Of a stretch of 64,000 bases of DNA, positions 42,672 through 51,160 are shown piece by piece. The DNA is from RGIG9060 sp045645985 (lineage in GTDB: Bacteria; Spirochaetota; Spirochaetia; Treponematales; Treponemataceae): the NCBI GenBank assembly GCA_045645985.1, contig JAZRJV010000033.1, forward strand, positions 1 through 64,000, given 5' to 3'. The notes under the pieces are model-generated. The model saw nothing but the letters and a program-made list of their open reading frames with translations. It did not search any database and was not told the origin of the DNA. Numbering within the stretch: the first letter of the stretch is position 1; the number at the start of each line of letters is the position of its first letter. A program made the position numbers and the translations under genes.

Positions 42672-45329
42672 TTAAACTCCAGCATTTTCTTGAGTTTCAG
42701 TTGCTTTTTTGTTATCAACCATTACATCGCTAAGTTTTCTTGCAACTTCAACAAATTCAAATACTTCAAATTGGTCACCAATTTTAATGTCGTGCCATTC
42801 ATCAATTCCAACACCACATTCGTATCCTGTTGAAACTTCTTTTGCATCATCTTTGAATCGTTTAAGTGAAGAAACTTTACCTGTGTAAATTACGATACCA
42901 TCACGAATAACATTTACGCTCGAAGTTCGTTTGATAACACCTTGCATAACATAAGAACCAGCGATTGTACCAACTTTTGGAACTTTGAATGTATCGCGAA
43001 CTTCCAACATACCGATAACTTCTTCTTTTACATCTGGCTTTAACAAACCTTCCAAAGCTTGAGTCATTTCTTCAACACACTTGTAAATAACATTGTATTT
43101 TCGAATATCAATCTTTTCTTGATCTGCAAGAATTTTTGCCTTAGGAGTTGGACGAACATTAAATCCGATGATAATTGCATTTGAGTCAGCAGCGGCAAGA
43201 AGAACATCACTTTCATTGATTGCACCAGCAGAAGAGTGAATAACTGCAATTCTAACTTCTGGTGTAGAAAGTTTTTCAAGAGAAAGTTTAAGTGCTTCAG
43301 CAGAACCTTGGACATCAGCTTTGATAACAACTTTAAGTTCAGTAACTTCACCAGCATCAATAGTTGCATAAAGATTATCAAGAGTAACTTTCTTAACATT
43401 CTTAGCATCTTCAAAGCGTGTAAGTTCTTTTCGTTTGCTAGAAATTGCACGAGCAGTTTTTTCTGTATCTGTAACTTGGAATGGATCACCTGCATTAGGC
43501 ATTGCTTCAAGTCCAAGAATTTCTACTGGCATACTTGGTGTTGCTTGGTCAAGTTTTTGTCCTCTATCATTGAAGATAGCACGAACACGACCAGAATAAA
43601 TACCTGCAACATAAGGATCTCCAGTTTTTAAACAACCTCTTTCAACGATAATTGTTGAAACAACACCACGACCGTGTTCTGTGCGAGATTCAATAACTTT
43701 TCCTTCTGCACGACAATTCCAGTTTGCTCTAAGTTCAAGAATTTCAGCTTGAAGAAGAACTGCGTCCAAAAGTTCGTCAATACCTTCTTTTTTAAGAGCC
43801 GAAATTTTAACATATTGAGTATCGCCACCCCATTCTTCTGGCATAAGACCAAGGTCAGAAAGTTGTGTCATAACTTTATCTGGATTTGCTTCAGGTTTAT
43901 CAATTTTGTTTACAGCAACAACGATAGGTACATTTGCATCTTTTGCATGGTTGATAGCTTCAACTGTCTGAGGCATAACTCCATCGTCAGCAGCAACAAC
44001 AAGAATAACAATATCTGTAATTGCAGCTCCACGAGCACGCATCATTGTAAAAGCTTCGTGTCCCGGTGTATCCAAGAAAGTAATTTGACCTTTTGGAGTG
44101 TTAACCATATAAGCACCGATGTGCTGAGTAATTCCACCAAACTCAGATTCTGCAACTTTTGCACTACGGATAGCATCAAGAGTTTTTGTTTTACCGTGGT
44201 CAACATGTCCCATTACAGTAACAACTGGTGGACGAGTTTGCATATCTTCTTCATTGTCTGCTTCACTTGCAATAACAGTTTCATCATACAAGTTGATGAT
44301 ATGAACATCACAACCATATTCTGAAGCAAGCAATGTTGCAGTATCAGCATCAATAGATTGAGTGATAGAAACCATCATTCCCATTGACATAAGTTTTCCG
44401 ATAATTTCTGATGCTTTTAAGTTCATCTTTTTAGCAAGGTCAGAAACAGAAATTGTTTCCATAATCTCAATTTTTTCAGGAATTGGATTAGTTTTTACAA
44501 CTTGCTTTTTCTTTTGATTAAAGATTTTATCATCAAGTTCGATTTCTTTGTCTTTACGAGAATAAACTGTCTTTTTCTTTACAAAAGTTTTCTTTGAAGA
44601 AGCCTTTTTGTTTTCTTCCATTGGAGCAGGAGCTGCAACAAATCCACTTCTGTTACCAGAAAATCCTTGACGATTTTGTTGATTTCCACCTTGCCCACGA
44701 TTTTGGTTTCCGCCACCTTGACCACCTGGTCCACGATTTTGGCCACCATTTCTATTGAAAGAACCTTTACCTTGAGAATTATCACCTTTACCATTTCGGT
44801 TAAATTGACCTTTGCCTTGTCCTTGGTGATTTCCGTTATTTCTGTCGTTACGGTTTTGATAGCCTTCTCGTGCTTGAGCACCAGTAAATCCACCTTCGCG
44901 GCGTTGGCGATCAAATCCACGACCACCTTCGCGATTTTGCCCGTCACGATTTGCTCCGTCGCGACGATTACCGTTATTATTTGGTCTAGGTCCTTTTGGT
45001 TTATCAGCAAGATTACCTTGTTTGATATTTGGACGAGGAGGACTTAATTCAAAAGTAGTTGTTGTTCTTGTTGCATCTTTACCTTTTTTTTCAGTATTAG
45101 ATGAAGCATTTGCTGACGGATTTTTCTTTTTATCTTCAGAATTTTCTGAAGTAGGCTTTTTATCCTTTGCGTTTGCATCATTAGATTTTGCAACAACCAC
45201 AACCTTTTTTCTTACAACAACCTTCTTTTTATCTTGAGAAACTTCTTTTTCATCTTTTGATTGAGAAGGTTTTTCGTTTTTTTGTTTAATCAAAATAACT
45301 TTAGGTTTGTTTTCTGATTCTTCTGCCAT
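42672..45329 (-). CDS. infB: Translation initiation factor IF-2
   Basis: The GTPase that brings initiator tRNA to the 30S subunit. The 885-residue product has an N-terminal region of charged and Gly/Asn/Arg/Gln-rich low complexity (about residues 105-230), the IF-2N domain near 285-350, the GTPase G1 motif GHVDHGKT at 374-381, with DTPGHE and NKID following, and the C-terminal beta barrels and initiator-tRNA domain (EMTQALEGLLKPDVKEE). The RGG/NGQ-like stretch is unusually long. It is flanked by nusA and rbfA as normal. Confidence 0.96.
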   Translation of the reverse strand: MAEESENKPKVILIKQKNEKPSQSKDEKEVSQDKKKVVVRKKVVVVAKSNDANAKDKKPTSENSEDKKKNPSANASSNTEKKGKDATRTTTTFELSPPRPNIKQGNLADKPKGPRPNNNGNRRDGANRDGQNREGGRGFDRQRREGGFTGAQAREGYQNRNDRNNGNHQGQGKGQFNRNGKGDNSQGKGSFNRNGGQNRGPGGQGGGNQNRGQGGNQQNRQGFSGNRSGFVAAPAPMEENKKASSKKTFVKKKTVYSRKDKEIELDDKIFNQKKKQVVKTNPIPEKIEIMETISVSDLAKKMNLKASEIIGKLMSMGMMVSITQSIDADTATLLASEYGCDVHIINLYDETVIASEADNEEDMQTRPPVVTVMGHVDHGKTKTLDAIRSAKVAESEFGGITQHIGAYMVNTPKGQITFLDTPGHEAFTMMRARGAAITDIVILVVAADDGVMPQTVEAINHAKDANVPIVVAVNKIDKPEANPDKVMTQLSDLGLMPEEWGGDTQYVKISALKKEGIDELLDAVLLQAEILELRANWNCRAEGKVIESRTEHGRGVVSTIIVERGCLKTGDPYVAGIYSGRVRAIFNDRGQKLDQATPSMPVEILGLEAMPNAGDPFQVTDTEKTARAISSKRKELTRFEDAKNVKKVTLDNLYATIDAGEVTELKVVIKADVQGSAEALKLSLEKLSTPEVRIAVIHSSAGAINESDVLLAAADSNAIIIGFNVRPTPKAKILADQEKIDIRKYNVIYKCVEEMTQALEGLLKPDVKEEVIGMLEVRDTFKVPKVGTIAGSYVMQGVIKRTSSVNVIRDGIVIYTGKVSSLKRFKDDAKEVSTGYECGVGIDEWHDIKIGDQFEVFEFVEVARKLSDVMVDNKKATETQENAGV

Positions 45330-45337
45330 ATTCTACC

Positions 45338-46849
45338 CTACTCTTCGTCCTCAAACTCAAAGCTAAGACCGATACCACAGTTAGGACATACTGTCATATC
45401 GATTGTAATTCTTGCGCCACATTCTGGGCATTCATATTCTTCTTCATCAGAACCTGTTGATTCTGGAACATCATCTTCTGTAGAAGTTTCGATTTCAGAT
45501 TCAGATTCTGTTTCAGATTCAAATTCTTCTTCGTAATTTTCTGCTGCATCAAGAGCATTTTGTACAGTTGCAATATCTTCTTCAGAAAGCCCTTCTATAT
45601 TTACAAGTGTTCCTTCTGCATCAGCGTTATCAAACTGTTCAATAGTTTCAATTCCAGCATTTTTCAATGTTGCCAAAATTTCTGCAGAAATACCTTCGAT
45701 ATCAGAAAGATTTGTAATTTCTTCATATTCGGCATCGTTAAATAAGTTTTTAGCAGCTTGTCTTGATTCTTCAAGAAGAGCATCAAGTTCAGGACATTGA
45801 TCTTCAGTTTTTACATCAATAGTCCAATCAGCAAGACGATTTGCAAGACGAACATTAAGACCTTGCTTTCCAATAGCTAAAGAAAATTGTGATTCAGGAA
45901 CAACTGCCAAAGCTAATTTCTTTTCTTCATCTTGAATTACAACAGCTGTAACTTCTGCTGGAGAAAGTGCATTTTTGATAAAAACTCTTGGATCTGAGTC
46001 GTATTTCAAAATATCGATTTTTTCGCCTTCAAGTTCTTTGATTACATTTTGAATACGCACACCTTTAGGTCCAACACAAGAACCAACTGGGTCAATATCG
46101 TGTTTTTGAGAGAAAACTGCAACCTTTGTACGATAACCTGGTTCGCGAACAATTTTATGAATTTCTACTGTTTTGTCGTAAATTTCAGGAACTTCCAATT
46201 CAATAATAGAACGAACAAACTCTGGATCAGTTCTAGAAAGAATAATTTGCAATCCTGCTCGAGAAGGTTTTAAATCTGTAATAAGAGCTTTAATTCTATC
46301 ACTTTTGTGGAAAACTTCTCTAGGAGACTGATTTTTTGCAGGAAGGAAACCTTCAACGCCTTCTTGTTTACCTAAATCAACATAGATATTTCCATTTTTT
46401 TCATGTTGATGATAACCAATAATAATTTCACCAACTTTATCTTTGTATTCGGCATAAAGAGTATTTTTTTGAAATTCTGACAAAGATTGACGAGCTCTTT
46501 GCTTTCCTGTTTGAACAACAGATCTATCAAATTCTTTTTGAATGTCAATTTCAACAAGAATTGTATCATCAATTTCAGGATTTTCTACACCTAATTTTTT
46601 TGCTTCAGAAATTTCTATTTCTAGCATTGGATCATAAACACCGCCGTCTTCAACGATTTTCTTTTCTGCAAAAAGAGAAACATCGCTCTCATCTTCATCA
46701 AACTGAACAACAGCATTATTTCTATATGAACCAAATTTTCTTTTATAAGCAGCTAATAAAGTTTCCTCGATAGTTTTTAAAACTGCTTCTTTTGTAAGAC
46801 CTTTATCTTGCATTAATTGACGAATAGCCTCAGCCATTTGTGATGACAT
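45338..46849 (-). CDS. nusA: Transcription factor NusA with C-terminal zinc ribbon
   Basis: A 503-residue NusA: N-terminal polymerase-binding domain (residues 1-130), S1 domain (VGEIIIGYHQHEKNGNIYVD), KH1 and KH2 (the latter with LAIGKQGLNVRLANRLADW), then an acidic helix-hairpin-helix region (ISAEILATLKNAGIETIEQF) resembling the Gamma-type repeats, a Glu/Ser/Thr linker, and a final C-x2-C...C-x2-C zinc ribbon (cysteines at about 474, 477, 488, 491). The ribbon is not part of the E. coli or B. subtilis protein. NusA controls pausing, termination and antitermination. Strong TAAGGAGG site before the ATG. Confidence 0.94.
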   Translation of the reverse strand: MSSQMAEAIRQLMQDKGLTKEAVLKTIEETLLAAYKRKFGSYRNNAVVQFDEDESDVSLFAEKKIVEDGGVYDPMLEIEISEAKKLGVENPEIDDTILVEIDIQKEFDRSVVQTGKQRARQSLSEFQKNTLYAEYKDKVGEIIIGYHQHEKNGNIYVDLGKQEGVEGFLPAKNQSPREVFHKSDRIKALITDLKPSRAGLQIILSRTDPEFVRSIIELEVPEIYDKTVEIHKIVREPGYRTKVAVFSQKHDIDPVGSCVGPKGVRIQNVIKELEGEKIDILKYDSDPRVFIKNALSPAEVTAVVIQDEEKKLALAVVPESQFSLAIGKQGLNVRLANRLADWTIDVKTEDQCPELDALLEESRQAAKNLFNDAEYEEITNLSDIEGISAEILATLKNAGIETIEQFDNADAEGTLVNIEGLSEEDIATVQNALDAAENYEEEFESETESESEIETSTEDDVPESTGSDEEEYECPECGARITIDMTVCPNCGIGLSFEFEDEE

Positions 46850-46860
46850 TTTATGCCTCC

Positions 46861-47325
46861 TTACAATTGTAATAATTTTGCTTTTGCTATATTTGTATAC
46901 GGAATAATTTTTTCTTCTTCCATAACATTCAAAGTTAAATTAGTTTCGTTAGAATTGATTATTTTTCCAGAAACCCAATCTGAAATTTCGGTATTCCAAA
47001 CCTTTACACCTCTACCATTAAATAATGCAAATTCAGCAGCATTTTTTATATGGCGTTCCATTCCAGGAGAAGTAACTTCCATATAAATATCTTGATTCTG
47101 AAGAAGAGCTTCAAGTCTTGGTAATAACAAACGATGAACTTTTGCACAATCGTTTACACCGATTCCTTCCAAACTTGCTGTATCTTTGTTAGAAATTACA
47201 GCTTGAACCTTTGTGGTAGTTTTTGCAGGTACAACTTTAATAGAAACAAGAATATAACCGAGACCTTCTACCAAAGATTTACATTGACTATAATATGGCA
47301 TCGAATCTAATGATGTATACTCCAT
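46861..47325 (-). CDS. rimP: Ribosome maturation factor RimP
   Basis: A 154-residue factor for 30S assembly, first gene of the nusA operon. The family features are LGYILVSIKVVPAKTTTKVQ at the N-terminal alpha-beta fold, CAKVHRLLLPRLEA, and MEVTSPGMERHIKNAAEFAL, the RimP signature with SPGxxR. Length typical. It has a GAGGA ribosome site and lies 58 bases after the attenuator-like hairpin. Confidence 0.92.
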   Translation of the reverse strand: MEYTSLDSMPYYSQCKSLVEGLGYILVSIKVVPAKTTTKVQAVISNKDTASLEGIGVNDCAKVHRLLLPRLEALLQNQDIYMEVTSPGMERHIKNAAEFALFNGRGVKVWNTEISDWVSGKIINSNETNLTLNVMEEEKIIPYTNIAKAKLLQL

Positions 47326-47382
47326 AAAATATTCCTCTTATAAAAAGTTTTCATTGTTTTACTAACAAAAACAATAAATACC

Positions 47383-47409
47383 AAAAAAAAAGAGCCGTTT
47401 GAACGACTC
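47383..47409 (-). terminator. Intrinsic terminator / candidate attenuator in the rimP-nusA leader
   Basis: On the minus strand GAGTCGT (47403-47409) and ACGGCTC (47392-47398) form a seven-pair stem (one G-T pair) with a four-base loop, followed directly by nine T residues. It lies about 30 bases downstream of the expected start of the promoter at 47444-47472 and 58 bases before rimP, so it would stop most transcripts unless bypassed. It also ends the transcript of the upstream gene. Confidence 0.75.
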
Positions 47410-47443
47410 CATAGTTTAAAGGATATTTATAATGTTCACTACG

Positions 47444-47472
47444 AGTATAACATCGGATTTTTTTTTAGTCAA
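47444..47472 (-). promoter_or_regulatory. Promoter of the rimP-nusA-infB operon
   Basis: On the minus strand TTGACT (47467-47472) and TATACT (47444-47449) are exactly 17 bases apart. The -35 box overlaps the stop codon of the upstream flagellar-block gene. A start near 47437 would give a 112-base leader containing the terminator-like hairpin. Confidence 0.7.
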
Positions 47473-48226
47473 TAGTTCGCATCATATAAGCTTTTTGTAA
47501 TACAAGAAATGATTTTTTATCTTTCGTAAAAAAATTATGTTGGTCAAATTCTTGCACAAAATTTATCTTTTCAATATTACGAATTTTTGTTCCACGACCT
47601 TCAACACAAGTATAAACTTTATCAGCAATTTTTATGTATTTTTTTATATTTCGATAATATTCATCTTGCAAATCTGACAGAGCTACATTAGATTTTACAT
47701 CAACTGTATTTTCAGTTATCATTCCACGCTCATTTTCGAAAGAATCGCCTTCAAATTCTAAGTCCACAAGCCAATATCGTATTTTTATTGCATAAGTTTC
47801 GTCTAAAAACAAATAAGCGTAAACTTCACTTTGAATTTTAGGATTATCTAAAGAAATTTCTTTAATATTACTTGCAGGCAAGTAAAGTTTTAACTTAGAT
47901 TTTTTTTCTTTGTCAAAAAATGAATCTAAAATCCAATATTCTACAAACAATTGATTTTCAAAAACAAGCGGTTCAATTTTCAAAGATGAAAAATCTGTTT
48001 CAAAAGGTTTATCTCGCCATAATCCGTAAAAAGTTTTTAACTCATGAACTATTTTTTTATTTTCAAAATCAAACTGAATAAACTTTTTTGAATTTTGCCA
48101 TTCTCCTTGCAATTCAGATTGATTAAAATTTATTCCCTGAGAAAAAATATTAAAATTAAGAATTAAGTTTAACAAAACGAGAATAATTATTTTTTGATTA
48201 AATTTAGTTTTTTCTAAAATTTTCAT
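47465..48226 (-). CDS. Secreted protein of unknown function at the end of the flagellar block
   Basis: About 253 residues: a basic start, a hydrophobic signal segment (about residues 12-30, ending NIFSQ), then a beta-rich mature part with many Lys, Phe and Tyr residues. It resembles small lipocalin-like or YceI-like exported proteins only in general character (segment ELQGEWQNSKKFIQFDFENK). No motif recognised. A TTG nine bases earlier is in frame; ATG 48226 is preferred. It follows the coiled-coil membrane gene closely and is probably the last gene of the flagellar transcript. Confidence 0.6.
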   Translation of the reverse strand: MKILEKTKFNQKIIILVLLNLILNFNIFSQGINFNQSELQGEWQNSKKFIQFDFENKKIVHELKTFYGLWRDKPFETDFSSLKIEPLVFENQLFVEYWILDSFFDKEKKSKLKLYLPASNIKEISLDNPKIQSEVYAYLFLDETYAIKIRYWLVDLEFEGDSFENERGMITENTVDVKSNVALSDLQDEYYRNIKKYIKIADKVYTCVEGRGTKIRNIEKINFVQEFDQHNFFTKDKKSFLVLQKAYMMRTID

Positions 48227-48235
48227 AAAATTCAA

Positions 48236-48862
48236 TTATAAATATAAATCAATGGTCATTGTTACAACATTGATTGAAACATTCAATTTACTTGCTATCA
48301 ATTCAGGCGTAAAACCTTCCTTAGCAAGTTTTATTATTTGATCCTGAACAAGAACCTTTGGCTCAACTTTTTCGCCTTGAATAATTTTTACAGTTTCTGT
48401 TGCAGCATCGTCTTTTTTATCAGTTTTGTTTGAATCATTCTTTAAATCTTGAAAATCACTTGTGCCTGCATTTTCTGTAAAAAGAGGTAAATAATCTTGT
48501 TCCGAAGAAGAATTTGCCTTATATCCTTTTATTGCTTTTTTTATAGGAGTATTTTGTTTTGCTTGAAAATCTGTTAATTGCTGATAAAGTTGTTTTTCAT
48601 TATCTTTTTGAATCAATGTATTTTCGTACAACATTATCTTTTTTTCAGCAGTATCAATTATTTCTTTTACATGATTTATTTTTGATTCCATTAGAGTAAT
48701 CGAATTATCAGTTTCTCGATTTATTTCTATAATGATTTTTTCAGCTTCCTGTTTAATTTCAGACAACGCACCCTTGTATGAAAATGCTTTTTTCAAGAAT
48801 TTAAATAGAACAAACCAGAGAATTAAATTGATAGCTAAAATAATAATCGCAAAAATAATCAT
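48236..48862 (-). CDS. Membrane-anchored coiled-coil protein with C-terminal HTH (SwrB/DUF6115-like layout)
   Basis: A 208-residue protein: one N-terminal transmembrane helix (about 3-22), a coiled coil (about 30-105, Glu/Lys/Ile heptads), a polar linker, and a C-terminal short helix-turn-helix-like motif (IIKLAKEGFTPELIASKLNV). This layout matches SwrB of Bacillus, whose gene follows the sigma-28 gene at the end of the fla/che operon and which promotes flagellar export-gate assembly. Position here, shortly after the sigma-28 gene, agrees. The equivalence is inferred from layout and location, not from clear similarity. Confidence 0.55.
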   Translation of the reverse strand: MIIFAIIILAINLILWFVLFKFLKKAFSYKGALSEIKQEAEKIIIEINRETDNSITLMESKINHVKEIIDTAEKKIMLYENTLIQKDNEKQLYQQLTDFQAKQNTPIKKAIKGYKANSSSEQDYLPLFTENAGTSDFQDLKNDSNKTDKKDDAATETVKIIQGEKVEPKVLVQDQIIKLAKEGFTPELIASKLNVSINVVTMTIDLYL

Positions 48863-48865
48863 TTT

Positions 48866-49189
48866 TTATCCCAAAACATCAAAATTTTTTCCTAAAGCAG
48901 GGTCTTTTATTAACTCAAGAACAACTTCTGTTGATTCTTCTTGTTTTTGATTTTTTTTAGATTGATTTTGTTCCTGATTCTTGGAATTCTGATTATCTTT
49001 AACTTCTGCCATGCCTTCTTGTTCTTGTGCCTTTTCCACAGTTTCAGTTTTTTCGGCATCTTTTTTTACAAGACCAGCTAATTCCATAGAACCATGCAAC
49101 TGAGCATGCTGTTGCTGTTGAACTACATTTTTAGAAACTTTATCCATTTGAGAATATAAAGTTTGCAAATCAATTGGCTGTATAGCCAT
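48866..49189 (-). CDS. Small polar protein of the flagellar block, unknown function
   Basis: A 107-residue protein with an ordered N-terminus (MAIQPIDLQTLYSQMDKVSK) followed by a Gln/Glu/Lys/Asn-rich, probably disordered tail and a short C-terminal helix (ELIKDPALGKNFDVLG). No signal peptide or membrane span. Its start overlaps the end of the DUF342 gene by 20 bases, and the SwrB-like gene starts 3 bases after its stop. Overlap with neighbours indicates a real, coupled gene. I know of no named function. Confidence 0.6.
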   Translation of the reverse strand: MAIQPIDLQTLYSQMDKVSKNVVQQQQHAQLHGSMELAGLVKKDAEKTETVEKAQEQEGMAEVKDNQNSKNQEQNQSKKNQKQEESTEVVLELIKDPALGKNFDVLG

Positions 49190-51155
49190 CTGGAGCCCTC
49201 TTTAATTCTTCAGATGAAGGTGGTTCATATTTGCGATGACGAATCAAACCGTCTTCGTAATAGAATGTAACATGTTTTATATCTGTTCGGATTTCTTCTT
49301 GTGCATCACGAATATGTATTTTTACACCATCATAAACAACGCCAGAAACAGAAACATTACCAATAGCTTTGAGTTCTTTAAGATGATCTTGTAATTCTTG
49401 AATTTCTTTAGAAATCACTTCTGACTCTGCAATAATTTCTTTTTTACGAGAAGTATAATTTTGGAATAATTCTTCTTTATCGTGAGCCAAGATTTTTCGT
49501 TTTTTCTTCATTTCTTCTAAGTGATTAAGTTCCAACTCAATTTGGTCAAGTTCTCTAACAAAATCACCTTGTTTTGCTTGCAACTCATCCAATCGATTTT
49601 TTGCTCGAGGATCGTAACCAACTTCAACAACAGTTACAGTACCACCACCAGAACTACCAATAGATGGAGCAAAAACTTCTTCGGTTGCAAAAATCTTACC
49701 ACCACGAATTGCACCTTTCTTTCCTTGTCCCTGAACAAAAACTTTTTTGTTACAAGTAATATTTGAGTTCATTATAGATTCAGAAACATATATGCAGTCT
49801 TCAACATCAACTTGTGTATTTTGAATAGACTTAGCCCACAAAGATTTTCCTGCACGGATATAACCTTCATCACGACCAGAAATAGGTTGTTTAATAATAA
49901 CATCGCCCTCAGCTTCAATTCTACAACAACCAACATTACCTTCAATTTCAATATTTCCAGTAGCTTTTATGTCATAACCATCAACATTACCCTTAACAAT
50001 AACTGTTCCAACAAAATCAATATTTCCAATTTTCTGAGTAACATCGCCTTCAACAACAAAAACAGGTTCTATGCTGATTTTTTCACCATTGAGCACAACT
50101 TGTCCATCAATAGAAGCACAAATTGTTTTTCCATCTGTATCAACATAAACATTTTTACCCAATCGTGAATTGATATCCAAATCTTTTCCATTTTCTGCAT
50201 CTAGATATCGACCAAGAATAGTTTTTCCAGGCTTTCCTCTCTCAGGCTCCATTTTTTGAGCAAGAGCAGCGCCTTTGAGAAAGTTCTGAATACGATTTTG
50301 TTCTTTATAATTTATTTGACCAGAAGCAGATTCTTTCAATTTTAACTTAGAACGATCTGTTTCAAAATTATAAGAAATATATGCATTTTTTCCATTAACA
50401 GGCAACTCAGCAGAAGCAACCTCGAAAGGAATACCATAAACAGGAGAATCTACAAACTCACTGATTTTTTCTTCACTAATACCAGCAACAACACCTTGCA
50501 ATCCAAGTGCGTTACGAATTTGGTCAGCATTTATATCTGCACCACCAATAGCAGGAGCAGTAACAGTAATTGTTCCATGCATTTCATCTGGAGAAATTTC
50601 AACTGTAAGCATGGCATCGCCTGCAGGATTATGCTTGTATTGACCAACAACAATATATGCTTGTTCTGTTCCATTATTACAAGCAGTTTTTACAGCATCT
50701 TCATCAATTTTTACAGTATCTGAACGAGTTAACTGACCAAGAACATCTTTTACATTTACTTTTTCACCATTTCCAACAGGAAGGATTACTTTTAATTTTA
50801 ATTGAGAGCCAAAACGACGAACAAAGAAAACGCCATCTTTATCCAAAATAACTTCAACTTCATTTAATTCATCGTCACCCAAAATATCATTAAATTTGGA
50901 TTTTTTCTTTTTAGTAGTAGCAGATACAATTTCGTAGGCACGAATTTTCCAATTCTTTTTTACGAAACCTAAAAATCCCTTACTACCTTTTTCTAAAACT
51001 TCATATTCCAATAAAGCAACTCTAGTATCCAACTGAACTGCAGCGTCAGCCAAAGCTTCTTCGAGAGTATCAGCTAGAACATCCACATAACGCATAGATT
51101 CATCTATTTGAAGCAATTTTTTCATATCTAAGCGTATTTTATCAAGAGTTACCAT
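49170..51155 (-). CDS. DUF342 (FapA-like) protein with Jag-type N-terminal domain
   Basis: A 661-residue protein. Residues about 20-75 resemble the Jag_N domain (LEEALADAAVQLDTRVALLE with KGSKGFLGFVKK). The large middle is the DUF342 beta-helix with repeated strands such as GNIEIEGNVGCCRIEAEGDV and the glycine-rich SSGGGTVTVVEVGYD. A coiled coil follows (about 540-610), and a short C-terminal beta piece. In Vibrio a DUF342 protein, FapA, affects flagellar assembly and polar placement. In treponemes it is encoded next to the sigma-28 gene, as here, six bases after it. Confidence 0.82.
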   Translation of the reverse strand: MVTLDKIRLDMKKLLQIDESMRYVDVLADTLEEALADAAVQLDTRVALLEYEVLEKGSKGFLGFVKKNWKIRAYEIVSATTKKKKSKFNDILGDDELNEVEVILDKDGVFFVRRFGSQLKLKVILPVGNGEKVNVKDVLGQLTRSDTVKIDEDAVKTACNNGTEQAYIVVGQYKHNPAGDAMLTVEISPDEMHGTITVTAPAIGGADINADQIRNALGLQGVVAGISEEKISEFVDSPVYGIPFEVASAELPVNGKNAYISYNFETDRSKLKLKESASGQINYKEQNRIQNFLKGAALAQKMEPERGKPGKTILGRYLDAENGKDLDINSRLGKNVYVDTDGKTICASIDGQVVLNGEKISIEPVFVVEGDVTQKIGNIDFVGTVIVKGNVDGYDIKATGNIEIEGNVGCCRIEAEGDVIIKQPISGRDEGYIRAGKSLWAKSIQNTQVDVEDCIYVSESIMNSNITCNKKVFVQGQGKKGAIRGGKIFATEEVFAPSIGSSGGGTVTVVEVGYDPRAKNRLDELQAKQGDFVRELDQIELELNHLEEMKKKRKILAHDKEELFQNYTSRKKEIIAESEVISKEIQELQDHLKELKAIGNVSVSGVVYDGVKIHIRDAQEEIRTDIKHVTFYYEDGLIRHRKYEPPSSEELKRAPDGYTAN

Positions 51156-51160
51156 TTTTA

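Noticed and set aside
44579..45047. Long open frames on both strands opposite or within the infB low-complexity region
   Set aside because: They are shadows of the Gly/Asn/Arg-rich coding repeats of IF-2. Their products are simple Val/Lys/Leu or Thr/Ile repeats without start signals.
47351..47412. Leader peptide frame across the rimP attenuator (ATG within the terminator stem)
   Set aside because: A 16-codon frame exists on the minus strand, but it has no ribosome site, runs through the poly-T tract, and shows no regulatory codon run. Too weak to claim.
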